This document shows positions 25,499 through 34,245 of a DNA stretch of 64,000 nt, in pieces. Location of the stretch: assembly GCA_002391235.1 (NCBI GenBank), contig DGRX01000004.1:95951-159950 (forward strand), in the 5' to 3' direction. The stretch comes from Treponema sp. UBA4377. GTDB lineage: Bacteria > Spirochaetota > Spirochaetia > Treponematales > Treponemataceae. The position numbers and the translations under genes are program-made. The notes beneath the pieces were generated by a model. It ran no database searches, had not been told where the DNA came from, and worked only from the letters and a program-made list of their open reading frames with translations. Position 1 is the first letter of the stretch. Each line of letters starts with the position of its first letter.

Positions 25499-25778
25499 AT
25501 TTAGATTATTAAGGTAAAGAGAAAAAGCGCGAGGGAGCGTGGCGACTGGCGGCAACACTCTGCTTGCGCCTGCCGCGATAGCGGCAGAGATAAATAGTTT
25601 CAAGGCGCAGCAGCGTGTAGCGACGCTAGCTAGCGGTGCCGATCAGGCGCAGCCGCGACCGGGAGCTTTTTTGTTTTTTCCTTTTCTTGACGATTCCCGC
25701 AAATTTTATTACTTTTAAAGTATAACATCTTGGCGGGTCAGCGCTTGGCGCAGCCGCCCCAAAAATCAGAGGCATAAA
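25499..25778. other. Intergenic region with hairpin repeats before htpG
   Basis: This 280-bp gap has no gene. It holds the CTTGCGCCTGCC hairpin repeat (arms CTGCCGC 25570-25576 and GCGGCAG 25581-25587), GC-rich repeats such as GGCGCAGC and AGCGACGCTAGCTAGCG, a T-rich stretch near 25666-25680 that could end transcription from the left, and TATAAC at 25721-25726 as a possible htpG -10 box without a good -35. No CIRCE element (TTAGCACTC inverted repeat) was found. Confidence 0.5.
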
Positions 25779-27755
25779 ATGGCAAAACATCAGTTCCAAA
25801 CAGAAGTCAACCAACTTCTTAAACTTATCATTCATTCAATGTATTCCAACAAGGACATTTTCTTGCGCGAGATTGTGTCAAACGCAAGCGACGCCTTGGA
25901 CAAACTCAAGTACCTTACGGTAAGCGACGACGCTTACAAGCAGATAAAGTTTGACCCCCGCATCGACATCACCTTTGACGAAAAGGAAGCCGTTCTTACG
26001 GTTCAGGACAGCGGCATCGGAATGAACGAAGAGGATTTGACCAACAATCTTGGAACGATCGCCCGCTCGGGAACCAAGGCCTTTTTGGAAAAACTTTCCA
26101 GCGACGCGGCCAAGGACTCGGCGCTTATCGGCCAGTTTGGCGTTGGCTTTTACTCCGCTTTTATGGCCGCCAAGGAAATCGTCGTTTACACCCGCCGCGC
26201 CGGCGACCAAAGCAAAAAGCTTTACAAGTGGTCAAGCGACGGCACAAACTCTTACGAGATTGAAGAAGTCGCGGCGGACAGCGAGGCTGCCAAAAAGTAT
26301 GGCTTTGACAACGCCGACAAAACCGGCTCGGCGATTGAGATGCGCCTGAACGACGAAAGCAAGGAATACGCCGCGCGCTGGAAGATTGAGGAATTGATCA
26401 AGCGCTACAGCGACCACATCGCCTTCCCGATTTACTTGCATTACGTTCAAAACAAGTACGACGACAAGGGAAACGTAACTTCTTCCGAAAACAAAGTGGA
26501 CCAAGTGAACTCAGCCAGCGCCTTGTGGAAGAGAAGCAAGTCGGAACTTAAGGAAAAGGACTACAACGACTTTTACCAAACAATCGCCCACGACGGCCAA
26601 GATCCGCTTCACTACGTTCACACGCACGCGGAGGGAACGCAAGAATACACGACGCTTTTCTACGTTCCGCAAACAGCGCCCTTTGACATGTACCAAGCCG
26701 ACTACAAAAGCGGCGTAAAGTTGTACGTGAAGCGCGTCTTTATCACCGACGACGACCGCGAGCTTTTGCCGGCCTACTTGCGCTTTGTGCGCGGCATCAT
26801 CGACAGCGAAGACCTTCCGCTCAACGTAAGCCGCGAGATTTTGCAGCAGAACAGAATTCTTGAGACAATCAAAACCGCTTCGGTAAAAAAGTTGCTGGGC
26901 GAGTTTAAGAAGATGGGCGAGGAAGCCGACAAGGCGCGCAAAGCGGAAAAGCCGACCGACGACGAAAAGAAGGCGATTGAAAAATGGAACAAGTTCGTAA
27001 AGAACTACAACCGCCCGATGAAGGAAGGCCTTTACGGCGACTACGCCAACCGCGACGAAATCGCCGAAATCATCCGCTTTAAGTCAACCGACGCAAGCGG
27101 AACTGGCGAGGACAAGTGGACAAGCTTTGCCGACTACGTCCAGAGAATGAAGCCTGACCAAAAGGCAATTTATTACATCACAGGCGGCGACGAGGAAAAC
27201 TTGCGCAAGAGTCCGCTTTTGGAAGCCTACACAAAGAAGGGCTTTGAAGTTCTTATTCTTGACGGAGACATTGACGAAATCGTGATTCCGGGCTACGGCA
27301 AATACAAGGACTTTGAGCTTAAGGCCGTAAACCGCGCCGGAAGCGACGAAGAGCTTGGCGTTGACAAGGCCGAAGCCGAAAAGAAGGAAAAAGACTTTAA
27401 GCCGGTTGTCGAAAAGCTTAAGAAGGCTTTGGGCGACCGCGTAAAGGACGTAAAGCTTTCAAACCGCTTGACCGACAGCCCCTGCTGCATCGTCATCGAC
27501 GAAAACGATCCGTCTCTCCAGATGGAACGCATGATGAAGGCGATGGGCCAGGGAATGCCCAGCATGGTAAAGCCGATTTTGGAAGTAAACGCCGACCACG
27601 CGATTTTGCAAAAGGTCAAGGCCACCGACGACGAGGCGCTTATCGGCGACATCGCGACGGTCTTGCTTGACCAAGCGCTTTTGCTTGGCGGCGCCGAAAT
27701 CAAGGACCCCGCCGACTTTGTCAAGAAGTTGAATAAGCTTATTGCGGCGCAATAA
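25779..27755 (+). CDS. htpG: Molecular chaperone HtpG (Hsp90)
   Basis: The 658-residue protein is a full-length bacterial Hsp90. The GHKL ATPase domain (about 1-230) shows EIVSNASDALDKLKY, QDSGIGM, LGTIARSGTKAF and GQFGVGFYSAFM. The middle domain carries YVKRVFITDDDRELLP and GIIDSEDLPLNVSRE, and the C-terminal dimerisation domain follows. It binds and remodels client proteins in the cytoplasm using ATP. A bidirectional terminator follows. Codon use is highly biased, as for a well-expressed gene. Confidence 0.97.
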   Translation: MAKHQFQTEVNQLLKLIIHSMYSNKDIFLREIVSNASDALDKLKYLTVSDDAYKQIKFDPRIDITFDEKEAVLTVQDSGIGMNEEDLTNNLGTIARSGTKAFLEKLSSDAAKDSALIGQFGVGFYSAFMAAKEIVVYTRRAGDQSKKLYKWSSDGTNSYEIEEVAADSEAAKKYGFDNADKTGSAIEMRLNDESKEYAARWKIEELIKRYSDHIAFPIYLHYVQNKYDDKGNVTSSENKVDQVNSASALWKRSKSELKEKDYNDFYQTIAHDGQDPLHYVHTHAEGTQEYTTLFYVPQTAPFDMYQADYKSGVKLYVKRVFITDDDRELLPAYLRFVRGIIDSEDLPLNVSREILQQNRILETIKTASVKKLLGEFKKMGEEADKARKAEKPTDDEKKAIEKWNKFVKNYNRPMKEGLYGDYANRDEIAEIIRFKSTDASGTGEDKWTSFADYVQRMKPDQKAIYYITGGDEENLRKSPLLEAYTKKGFEVLILDGDIDEIVIPGYGKYKDFELKAVNRAGSDEELGVDKAEAEKKEKDFKPVVEKLKKALGDRVKDVKLSNRLTDSPCCIVIDENDPSLQMERMMKAMGQGMPSMVKPILEVNADHAILQKVKATDDEALIGDIATVLLDQALLLGGAEIKDPADFVKKLNKLIAAQ

Positions 27756-27768
27756 TAGTTGTCGCGCA

Positions 27769-27799
27769 AAAAAAGGCCCGCCAAACGGCGGGCTTTTTT
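27769..27799. terminator. Bidirectional terminator between htpG and the acyltransferase gene
   Basis: GCCCGCC and GGCGGGC pair around AAAC (27776-27793). The hairpin is flanked by a run of A on the left and of T on the right, so it can stop transcription from both convergent genes. Confidence 0.9.
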
Positions 27800-27804
27800 A
27801 GTTT

Positions 27805-28590
27805 CTAGTTTACGCTATCGATTATAGATCTCATGTCGTCCGTCAGGCGCTTGGCGGCGATTGTCTCGCTAAGGCCCGCGTACTTTGACATTTGGATTTG
27901 CGGCAAAATTGTGAACTCGTATTTGTAGCGCTCGGTGTGGTTTACGCAGAGCATAGATTCGCCCTTGCCAAGGCCGTATTTGTCGTTGCCTCCGATATGC
28001 ATAGGCTGAACGTTGGCGCCGGCCGCAAGCGCGATTCTTGCCGCGCCCTTTTTGTATTGGTTTGTTCCGTGGCGGGGAGTGCGCGTTCCTTCCGGGAAAA
28101 TGATTAGGTTTCCGCCGTTATGCAAGGCCTCGACGCATTCCTTTTGCATTGTTTCAAAGTCAATGTTGTTCGTTATGTAAAGGTTTTTGACGATGACGCT
28201 GACCAAGGATTTTTTGAGGCCGGCTTTTACGATGCAGTCGGCGTCGCGGACAAAGGCCAAGGTGTAAATGACGTCCAAAAGCGAAGGGTGGTTGGCTACG
28301 ATTACGCAGCCGCGCAAATTTCGCATGGCCTTTAAGTCGCTGATTTTATAAGTTGAGATTCTAATCCAAGACATCAAGTGAATGTAAAAGTCCAAGACCA
28401 ACGAAATGAATTTATGGCCTGCCTTTTTAAATGCTGTCTTTTTGGGATTGAACAGCCGCAAAATCGGAAAAACGATGGCGCCGATTATTACTGTTCCGAT
28501 TCCAAAAAAAACAACTACAAAAACTTTTCTAAAAATTCGCCAAAGCCAAGCGGGATAATTTTTGATTGGCGGCAAATCGTTTGCGCTCAT
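27805..28590 (-). CDS. 1-acyl-glycerol-3-phosphate acyltransferase family (PlsC-like, ApeD-like)
   Basis: The 261-residue protein has a membrane helix near 20-50 and the PlsC motifs NHPSLLD (H101, D106) and FPEGTRTPRHG near 165. It transfers an acyl chain to a lysolipid or related acceptor at the inner membrane. It is the last gene of a three-gene operon with a ketosynthase-like protein and a methyltransferase, as in aryl polyene clusters, so a polyene-lipid role is likely. The ATG at 28590 is preferred over one at 28626, which would overlap the upstream gene by 29 bp. Confidence 0.87.
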   Translation of the reverse strand: MSANDLPPIKNYPAWLWRIFRKVFVVVFFGIGTVIIGAIVFPILRLFNPKKTAFKKAGHKFISLVLDFYIHLMSWIRISTYKISDLKAMRNLRGCVIVANHPSLLDVIYTLAFVRDADCIVKAGLKKSLVSVIVKNLYITNNIDFETMQKECVEALHNGGNLIIFPEGTRTPRHGTNQYKKGAARIALAAGANVQPMHIGGNDKYGLGKGESMLCVNHTERYKYEFTILPQIQMSKYAGLSETIAAKRLTDDMRSIIDSVN

Positions 28591-28597
28591 GTTACCT

Positions 28598-29200
28598 TTA
28601 CCTTTTAAAAGCTTGAACAAATTCACGCGGCGAGCGCGGAATCTTTTCCAAATCCAATTCTACACTATTATCCGTTTTTTGTGAAGAAAGGAGCGCGGCA
28701 AAGGCCAGCGGCTCGTTTTGGCCTTTTAAAAATTCCTTGTAATAGTCGGGAACGTTTTCGTCGGCGTAAACCAAAACTGTTTTTGTGTCGCCGCCTTGCG
28801 CCAAAACGGGAGCGGTCGCCGACAAAACGCCGCTTGCAAAATCCGCGCCGCTTGGAAAGACGCAAGTGTAGCCGCCCTTTAATCCCAGCGCGATTGTGGC
28901 CTGCGCGATGGCGGCGTTAAAGACAGACAAGGAAAAGGCGGCGGGCAAGATCGACTCTTCCTGAATGAGCGTTTTGTTCACTTTAAATTCCCGCTCCAAC
29001 TCGCCGCGGAAAGAAACAAAAACTAGTTTTGTGTTTTTGTCCAGCGTTCCGTCGAAAAAAATGTCGTGGACAACTTGGACGGTCATCTTTGTAAGCTGGC
29101 TTAAGCGGCGGCGAAATATAGCTTCTGTCCATTCAAGTTTGGGAGAAGCGGCAAGGTCGTCCGCCGGCGGCTCCCAAACGCAAAGCTTGCTTACGAACAT
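28598..29200 (-). CDS. Ketosynthase N-terminal-like protein, ApeC-like chain-length-factor partner
   Basis: The 200-residue protein resembles the Ketoacyl-synt_2 family: about half a ketosynthase, with the helix PAAFSLSVFNAAIAQATIAL where a real ketosynthase would have the nucleophile region. No catalytic cysteine or histidines are present. In APE systems ApeC of this type pairs with ApeO to set chain length; the ApeO-like enzyme is 19 kb away at 8785-10044. It overlaps the upstream methyltransferase stop by one base. The assignment rests on fold pattern and operon context. Confidence 0.75.
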   Translation of the reverse strand: MFVSKLCVWEPPADDLAASPKLEWTEAIFRRRLSQLTKMTVQVVHDIFFDGTLDKNTKLVFVSFRGELEREFKVNKTLIQEESILPAAFSLSVFNAAIAQATIALGLKGGYTCVFPSGADFASGVLSATAPVLAQGGDTKTVLVYADENVPDYYKEFLKGQNEPLAFAALLSSQKTDNSVELDLEKIPRSPREFVQAFKR

Positions 29201-30309
29201 TATTTTTTCCTGAACACAAGCAGGGAGTAGCAGTTGCTTCCCAAATTGTGGTGGGCGGTCTTAAGCTCAAAGCCGCCGGCCTCGATCGCGTCAACCAATT
29301 CTTGGTAGCGGTACATTTTGCTGTTGCCGTTGGCCATGCAAGTAAAGTAAAGGCTTGTGGCTTGCAAGGCGTAGGATTCCGCCTCAAAGCGCTGCTGGTC
29401 CCAAAGCGGCTCCAAAACGTAAACGAGCGTTTTGTCGGTCGCGGCCTCGTGGACTTTCTTTAAGATTTTTGTAACTTGATGAAGGCTAAAGCAATCCAAA
29501 AATTGGCTCATCCAAACAGCGTCGGGAGCTGGCGGAAGAACAGTGCTTTCCGACAAAATGTTTCCGGCGTAGGTTGAGATGCGGTCGGCAAAGCCTGCGT
29601 CCGCGGCGTTTTTTTCGGCGACGGCAGTTTGGCCTGGCAAGTCGATTATTTTTACGTTGACGTCGGGATCGTATTTGCAGGAAGCGATGGCCCATTTGGC
29701 CGTGTTTCCACCGATGTCAAAAAGCAATTTTGGCTTTTGCGCGTAAACGATTGGAAGCGCCTGCGGAAAGGCTATGTCGCTGTAAAAGTGGTCAAAGTCA
29801 AACCAAGATTTTTTTTCCCGGTCGGGAAGGGTGGAAAGCGCTTCGTAAATCGTCGTCCACTTGTCGCCAAAAACTTTCAGGCCCTCGGGCTTTGAGTTTT
29901 TGACCGAATCAATCATGTCAAAGGCGCCTTTGTAGCAAATGTCATTCGTAAAGTTAAAGTTGACTTTTGTCAAATTGTCTTCAAGCAAAAACCAGCCGAT
30001 TTTTCCAAGGAAGAGTTTTTCGGCGCCGCCCTCGTTCCGCAATTTAAGAACGTTCATGCCGACGGCCATTTCGCTAAGGACTTTGATTCCATATTCCGAT
30101 ATTTTTGTTTTTTGGCAAAGGTCTTGGACGCTGATTCCCGCGTCGCCAGCGTCGCTTATGGCCTGCATGATTCCCAGTTCAAGCAAGGCCCGGACGGCCT
30201 GAAAGCACAGGGGCGCGAACGCGATTTTTTGCGCCTCAAATTTTGCGTCTATGGCGGAAATCTTGTCTTCCGCGAATTTTTGCATGTCAAAGGCTGAGTT
30301 TTTCTTCAT
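29200..30309 (-). CDS. SAM-dependent O-methyltransferase, ApeB-like
   Basis: The 369-residue protein has an N-terminal helical dimerisation domain (about 30-110, with VQDLCQKTKISEYGIKVL) and a Rossmann methyltransferase domain with LLFDIGGNTAKWAI (motif I) and VKIIDLPGQ (motif II), like plant-type O-methyltransferases. In aryl polyene pathways the equivalent enzyme modifies the aromatic head. It leads the operon methyltransferase, ketosynthase-like, acyltransferase. The promoter TTGAAA-N17-TAATAT sits immediately upstream with no leader. Confidence 0.85.
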   Translation of the reverse strand: MKKNSAFDMQKFAEDKISAIDAKFEAQKIAFAPLCFQAVRALLELGIMQAISDAGDAGISVQDLCQKTKISEYGIKVLSEMAVGMNVLKLRNEGGAEKLFLGKIGWFLLEDNLTKVNFNFTNDICYKGAFDMIDSVKNSKPEGLKVFGDKWTTIYEALSTLPDREKKSWFDFDHFYSDIAFPQALPIVYAQKPKLLFDIGGNTAKWAIASCKYDPDVNVKIIDLPGQTAVAEKNAADAGFADRISTYAGNILSESTVLPPAPDAVWMSQFLDCFSLHQVTKILKKVHEAATDKTLVYVLEPLWDQQRFEAESYALQATSLYFTCMANGNSKMYRYQELVDAIEAGGFELKTAHHNLGSNCYSLLVFRKK

Positions 30310-30315
30310 GCGATT

Positions 30316-30344
30316 ATATTATCAGTTTGGCGGAAAGTTTTCAA
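30316..30344 (-). promoter_or_regulatory. Promoter of the methyltransferase operon, leaderless
   Basis: Minus-strand TTGAAA (30344-30339) and TAATAT (30321-30316) are 17 bp apart and are followed after six bases by the ATG at 30309. Confidence 0.65.
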
Positions 30345-30370
30345 GTTTGCGCGGAAAATGCGAGCGGATG

Positions 30371-30399
30371 TTGCCACAGAATGAAATGCGCGGTAAAAT
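30371..30399 (+). promoter_or_regulatory. Promoter of the TIGR02757-like gene, leaderless
   Basis: TTGCCA (30371-30376) and TAAAAT (30394-30399) are 17 bp apart. The predicted +1 is the A of the ATG at 30406. Confidence 0.65.
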
Positions 30400-30405
30400 T
30401 GCGCG

Positions 30406-31374
30406 ATGCTTGACAATAATCTTGCGGCCCTTTTGCGCTCGCTCGCCGACAAATACGAAACGGCCTCTTTTATGGACGGCGACCCCAGCCAGTTTTTGCG
30501 CCGCTATTCCCAGCCGCGCGACCAGGAGCTTGCGGCCTTTGTCGTTTCGACGCTTTCGTTTGGCCAGCGGGAACAGTTCATCGCAAAGCTTGACGCGATG
30601 TTCGCCGCGGCGGACGGTTGGGCGCCCTCAAGCGGGAACGGTGGCAAGCCCAGGATGAGCGCGACCGAAATTGTTCGAGTGACTAAAACTGCGGGCGCGG
30701 CCAAAAGCGCTTGCAAGCCCAAAACTGGCGGCGCCTCGTTCGCCGATTGGCTTGCGACTGGCGGCTACAAAAAGTTTTTTCCAAAAAGCCAAAAAAAGTT
30801 CTACCGATTTTTTTCGTACGCCGACATGGCGGCTTTGTGCGGCCGCCTTGCTCGAATCGTGGAGGAACACGGCTCGCTCGGCGCCGCCGTCCGCGCGCGT
30901 TATGGTCTTGCCAATAATTGTGGCAATGCCGAAAGCGGCGGCGCGACAAAAAACGAAGGAGCCTCCGCGCGTTATGGCCTTGAAAAGCCTTGCGGGGTGG
31001 GCGGCCCAAGCCTTCCCCAAGAGCTGCGCCTAGTGACCGCACTGATAAGCCTTTTCCCTGGCGTAAAATGCGTTTCGCAAAACCCAAAAGGCGCGTGCAA
31101 AAAGCTGCATATGTTTTTGCGCTGGATGGTTCGGCGCGGCTCGCCGGTGGATTTGGGCTTGTGGGATTGGGCAAACGCGGCGGACTTGCTGATTCCGCTG
31201 GACACGCATGTTTTGCAAGAAAGCGCGCGGCTTGGCTTGATAGCGCCAAATGCCGTGGCCAGCGCCAAGACCGCGATTGACTTGACTCAAAAAATGGCGC
31301 AAGTTTTCCCAGAGGACCCAACCAGGGCCGATTTTGCCCTTTTTGGCCTTGGGGTGGATGATAGCGCTATTTAG
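30406..31374 (+). CDS. TIGR02757-family protein with in-frame repeat insertions
   Basis: The 322-residue protein belongs to a conserved family of unknown biochemical role; the recognisable blocks are FVVSTLSFGQREQFIAKLDAMF, FADWLATGGYKKFFP, KFYRFFSYADMAALCGRLARI and MFLRWMVRRGSPVDLGLWD with IPLDTHVLQE. Between these blocks are two low-complexity insertions, about 72-108 (GNGGKP to GGAS) and about 165-200 (ARYGLANNCGNAES and ARYGLEKPCGV), encoded by the dispersed TTGCAAG repeat. The insertions keep the frame. The 3' end overlaps the convergent restriction gene by 8 bp. Confidence 0.8.
   Translation: MLDNNLAALLRSLADKYETASFMDGDPSQFLRRYSQPRDQELAAFVVSTLSFGQREQFIAKLDAMFAAADGWAPSSGNGGKPRMSATEIVRVTKTAGAAKSACKPKTGGASFADWLATGGYKKFFPKSQKKFYRFFSYADMAALCGRLARIVEEHGSLGAAVRARYGLANNCGNAESGGATKNEGASARYGLEKPCGVGGPSLPQELRLVTALISLFPGVKCVSQNPKGACKKLHMFLRWMVRRGSPVDLGLWDWANAADLLIPLDTHVLQESARLGLIAPNAVASAKTAIDLTQKMAQVFPEDPTRADFALFGLGVDDSAI
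30642..30985. repeat. Four TTGCAAG-repeat cores inside one gene
   Basis: Forward-strand cores lie at 30642-30659 (TGGCAAGCCCAGGATGAG) and 30711-30728 (TTGCAAGCCCAAAACTGG). Reverse-strand cores lie at 30896-30913 and 30968-30985, both reading CGCGTTATGGYCTTG on the plus strand. The first pair brackets AAACTGCGGGCGCG, also found in the insertion at 63808-63895. Confidence 0.6.
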
Positions 31375-32494
31375 AATTTTTCTTTTTTGTTGCTACTAAT
31401 AACTTTTTTTTCGTATGATTTCTATATATTGAAAATATTTTTTCAAGCACTTCAACCGCTTTTTCATAACCAAGACTGCCATTTGTCGAAGCATATTCGG
31501 ACGCGCATAAATCTATCCATTGAAGTAATTTTGTATCTTCTTTAACTTCTATTCCCCATTTCTCAGAAAGACTTTTTATAGATGTCTCGTTTATTGTTTC
31601 TTCAATCAAGTCTTTATACCTTGCAATTCTTCCAAAAGAAGCTGGCATTCTAACTAAAACCCCGGTTCTTAATGGCAATTCTTCTTGTCCGCCAGCAGAG
31701 AACATATCTCTAAATGATGGATTTACAACACCGTATCTAGTCATAAGATACAACGCTGGCTTATTATACTTGTCGTTACGTTTTCCAAGTATTTGAGGAT
31801 ACATTGCATATAAAATCACCCTAAGTTTCTCTTGTTCCTCACTCAACAGGCTCGAAAACAACTTAACCGTTATAGGAACTGACTGATCTTCTATTGTTGA
31901 GTCACTTGCCCACCATAAACTTTCACCAGGTCCTAATTGAGATTTATAGTATTCAGAAACTGGTTCAACTGGGTTCTTCATTTGTCTTAATTTGTCATAG
32001 CTAATACCAATTTTATCGAAAATTGTTTCCCCTTTTTTTAACTCCATATCGATTTTGTATCTTGGATAATGTGTAACAGCTATCTCAGATAAACATTCTT
32101 CATATGGTCTTGAACGAAATTCAACAGGATGTCCAAGTTTCCCAAAAGTCATGTATATTCTTTGAATATTTATATCGCGGGTTGATTCTAAAATGCTAGA
32201 GCCTGTAGAAGTCCAATGATTTTTAATGGTGCTTTTTACCTCAACACCATAAAAATTTTTTATTTGAATATCAGGGAAATGCGCGCCGGAAATAAGTTGT
32301 ATTGTTTTTTCAAATTTTGTTCCTTTTGCGCATTGACTGAGAGCTTCATACACATCCTTTTCTAGAGGTTGACCAGCTCTTTGTTGATAATAGGATTCAT
32401 GCCCCTTTGCTTCGTTGTTCAAATACTCGTCTGTTTTTTTCATTAATTGTTGGAACTCGACAAGTTCAGGACTTGAATTCTCGGAAACAATCAT
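31367..32494 (-). CDS. Type II restriction endonuclease, PD-(D/E)XK type
   Basis: The 375-residue protein is not assigned to a named isoschizomer group. A PD-(D/E)XK nuclease core is visible: HFPDIQIKNFYGVEVKST gives D75, E85 and K87. A second conserved-looking block is RYKIDMELKKGETIFDK. It is encoded directly after a cytosine methyltransferase with a 4-bp overlap, so it should cut the sequence protected by that enzyme; the recognition site is unknown. It is AT-rich, unlike the flanking genes, which marks recent transfer. Confidence 0.82.
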   Translation of the reverse strand: MIVSENSSPELVEFQQLMKKTDEYLNNEAKGHESYYQQRAGQPLEKDVYEALSQCAKGTKFEKTIQLISGAHFPDIQIKNFYGVEVKSTIKNHWTSTGSSILESTRDINIQRIYMTFGKLGHPVEFRSRPYEECLSEIAVTHYPRYKIDMELKKGETIFDKIGISYDKLRQMKNPVEPVSEYYKSQLGPGESLWWASDSTIEDQSVPITVKLFSSLLSEEQEKLRVILYAMYPQILGKRNDKYNKPALYLMTRYGVVNPSFRDMFSAGGQEELPLRTGVLVRMPASFGRIARYKDLIEETINETSIKSLSEKWGIEVKEDTKLLQWIDLCASEYASTNGSLGYEKAVEVLEKIFSIYRNHTKKKLLVATKKKNSK

Positions 32495-33750
32495 TTATTC
32501 TCACCAAAGTATAAATGCCATTTGCTCTCAATATTTTTTGCGATATTATAAGCAAGCAAACACGGAACCGCATTCCCAATAATTTTATAAGCGTCGCTAG
32601 AAGAAACCGGAACATTTTCCCCTATTTGTGGAAGAATAAATTGATAGTCATCAGGAAAAGTTTGAATTCTCGCGCATTCACGGACAGACAATCGTCTTTC
32701 AGCAAATCCCTTTTTTAATTCATCTTTATGTGTTCCACCATGTTCTGCGCTTAATCTTCGGAATTCGATATTTCCATGATGTTCGCTTCTAATAGTAGGA
32801 GCGACATCATCCAATTTTATTTCTGTTTGTCCTTGACAATGCTTGCCCATAAATTTAGCTTTTGAATATATTCTTTGTGATGGGTCATTAGATTTTTCCG
32901 GTTCAACTAAATCTTTAAGGATGTCATAAGATGTTACAATAGGGGCAATGTTTTCATTCGTTTCTTTTGCATGCGTAGGAATTGGATAAGGATTGTATTC
33001 ATCAGAAATATCATCTTGACTTAACTCTTTTATTGCCTTTTTTGTCAAAGATGATTTCTTAAAACCAAAGAATAATACTCTTTCTCGATTTTGAGGAACG
33101 CCATAATTTGCTGCGTTAAGAACTTTTGCATTTACTACAATGTATCCGCCATTACAAGCATTAGAAAAATCATGTTCAATTATTGCTTTTGTATCAGCAA
33201 GATTTGTTAATCCTTTTACATTCTCAGCTATAAATATCTTTGGTTTTGTGAGCGTAATAACATCTCTCATCCATATGTAAAGCTGTCCTCGGCTTTCAAC
33301 TGATGGCTCGTCGTTTTTCAATGCAGTTCCTAGATGGCTTTTTTGAGAATTGAAACCTAATCTCTTGCCTGCAACAGAAAAATCTTGGCAAGGAAAACCT
33401 CCTGTAACAATGTCGATGTTCTGAGGAAATTTAAATTTTTTTATTTTAGCCTGTTTTACTAAATCTACTATACTGTCCAAATGATAACGATCGTTAGCGT
33501 TTTTGTAGTGTTGTAAGAAATAAGAAACCCAAGCGGCTTTTGCGTCTGGTCTAATATCATTTGCAAATACTGTTTCAAAACAAGTAGGCGAAAGGAGAAT
33601 TTTCCCATTAACTTTTTCTTTAACCCAATCAGGATGTTGAGCGACATTTATACTTTTTTCGTTGCAAATAAAATTTCCTGTGAATCCCAAGTCCATGCCT
33701 CCGCACCCGGAGAAGAGAGACAATAGACGGTGTTTTTTTTGTTCAGACAT
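32491..33750 (-). CDS. DNA (cytosine-5) methyltransferase of a type II system
   Basis: The 419-residue enzyme has the m5C motifs in order: FSGCGGMDLGF (I), GGFPCQDFSVAG with catalytic C121 (IV), IFIAENVKGL (VI), NRERVLFFGF (VIII) and RRLSVRECARIQTFPDDY with IGNAVP (IX-X). It modifies cytosine in the target of the downstream endonuclease. The ATG at 33750 is used because conserved sequence begins there; one 27 bases upstream is possible. It is divergent from an XRE controller gene. Confidence 0.92.
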   Translation of the reverse strand: MSEQKKHRLLSLFSGCGGMDLGFTGNFICNEKSINVAQHPDWVKEKVNGKILLSPTCFETVFANDIRPDAKAAWVSYFLQHYKNANDRYHLDSIVDLVKQAKIKKFKFPQNIDIVTGGFPCQDFSVAGKRLGFNSQKSHLGTALKNDEPSVESRGQLYIWMRDVITLTKPKIFIAENVKGLTNLADTKAIIEHDFSNACNGGYIVVNAKVLNAANYGVPQNRERVLFFGFKKSSLTKKAIKELSQDDISDEYNPYPIPTHAKETNENIAPIVTSYDILKDLVEPEKSNDPSQRIYSKAKFMGKHCQGQTEIKLDDVAPTIRSEHHGNIEFRRLSAEHGGTHKDELKKGFAERRLSVRECARIQTFPDDYQFILPQIGENVPVSSSDAYKIIGNAVPCLLAYNIAKNIESKWHLYFGENK

Positions 33751-33878
33751 TAATGCGCTCCATTTTACAATATGCAAGGAATAATGAGTAAAATACTTGC
33801 AAATTGTTTACATTTTATCACTAAAAGACAATAAATTGCTAGTAATTTTATTAAAAAAACTTGCATAAAGTTATATTT

Positions 33879-34184
33879 ATGACAGAAGATGAGTTGCAAA
33901 CTCGAGTTATTGACAATATAAAAATCCTAAGGAAACGACTATCTTTATCTCAGGAGCGGTTAGCTGATAAAGCTGATATTTCAAGACAAATGATGAATGA
34001 TATTGAAGGTCGTAGGCGTTGGCTTACAAAAGGGACTCTTGTAAAACTTGCTAATGCCTTAGAGGTGGATGTTCATGAATTATTTATTCCATCAGCGGGA
34101 GAGAGCTCTTCGACTAAAATTATTACAGAGAAAATAATTTCAAAGGTAAAAAATGCCGTTGAAAAAGCCTTGGAAGAAGTTTAA
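33879..34184 (+). CDS. XRE-family controller protein of the restriction system
   Basis: This 101-residue protein has an HTH_3 domain (about 10-70, with LSQERLADKADISRQMMNDIE) and a short C-terminal helix rich in lysine. Size and position divergent to the methyltransferase match C (controller) proteins, which time expression of restriction genes. The ATG at 33879 is chosen over a TTG 18 bases upstream. Operators should lie in the AT-rich 33751-33878 spacer, but no clear C-box pair was identified. Confidence 0.75.
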   Translation: MTEDELQTRVIDNIKILRKRLSLSQERLADKADISRQMMNDIEGRRRWLTKGTLVKLANALEVDVHELFIPSAGESSSTKIITEKIISKVKNAVEKALEEV

Positions 34185-34245
34185 ACAAATCCTTTCTGCA
34201 AAAATACTCTGAATAATTTCATTCATCAATAATTCTGCGTCAAAA

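Noticed and set aside
25499..25778. CIRCE or other HrcA-type operator before htpG
   Set aside because: No TTAGCACTC/GAGTGCTAA inverted repeat was found in the gap.
30642..30985. CRISPR array in the repeat-rich part of the TIGR02757-like gene
   Set aside because: The repeats are few, degenerate, in both orientations, irregularly spaced and inside a coding frame; no array with uniform spacers exists in the window.
30683..31321. 212-codon minus-strand open frame
   Set aside because: It is a shadow of the GC-rich TIGR02757-like gene on the plus strand; composition is arginine/proline-rich and it has no start signals.
31367..34184. Prophage or integrative element containing the first restriction system
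   Set aside because: No integrase, phage structural gene or attachment-site repeat is visible, only the restriction genes and controller.
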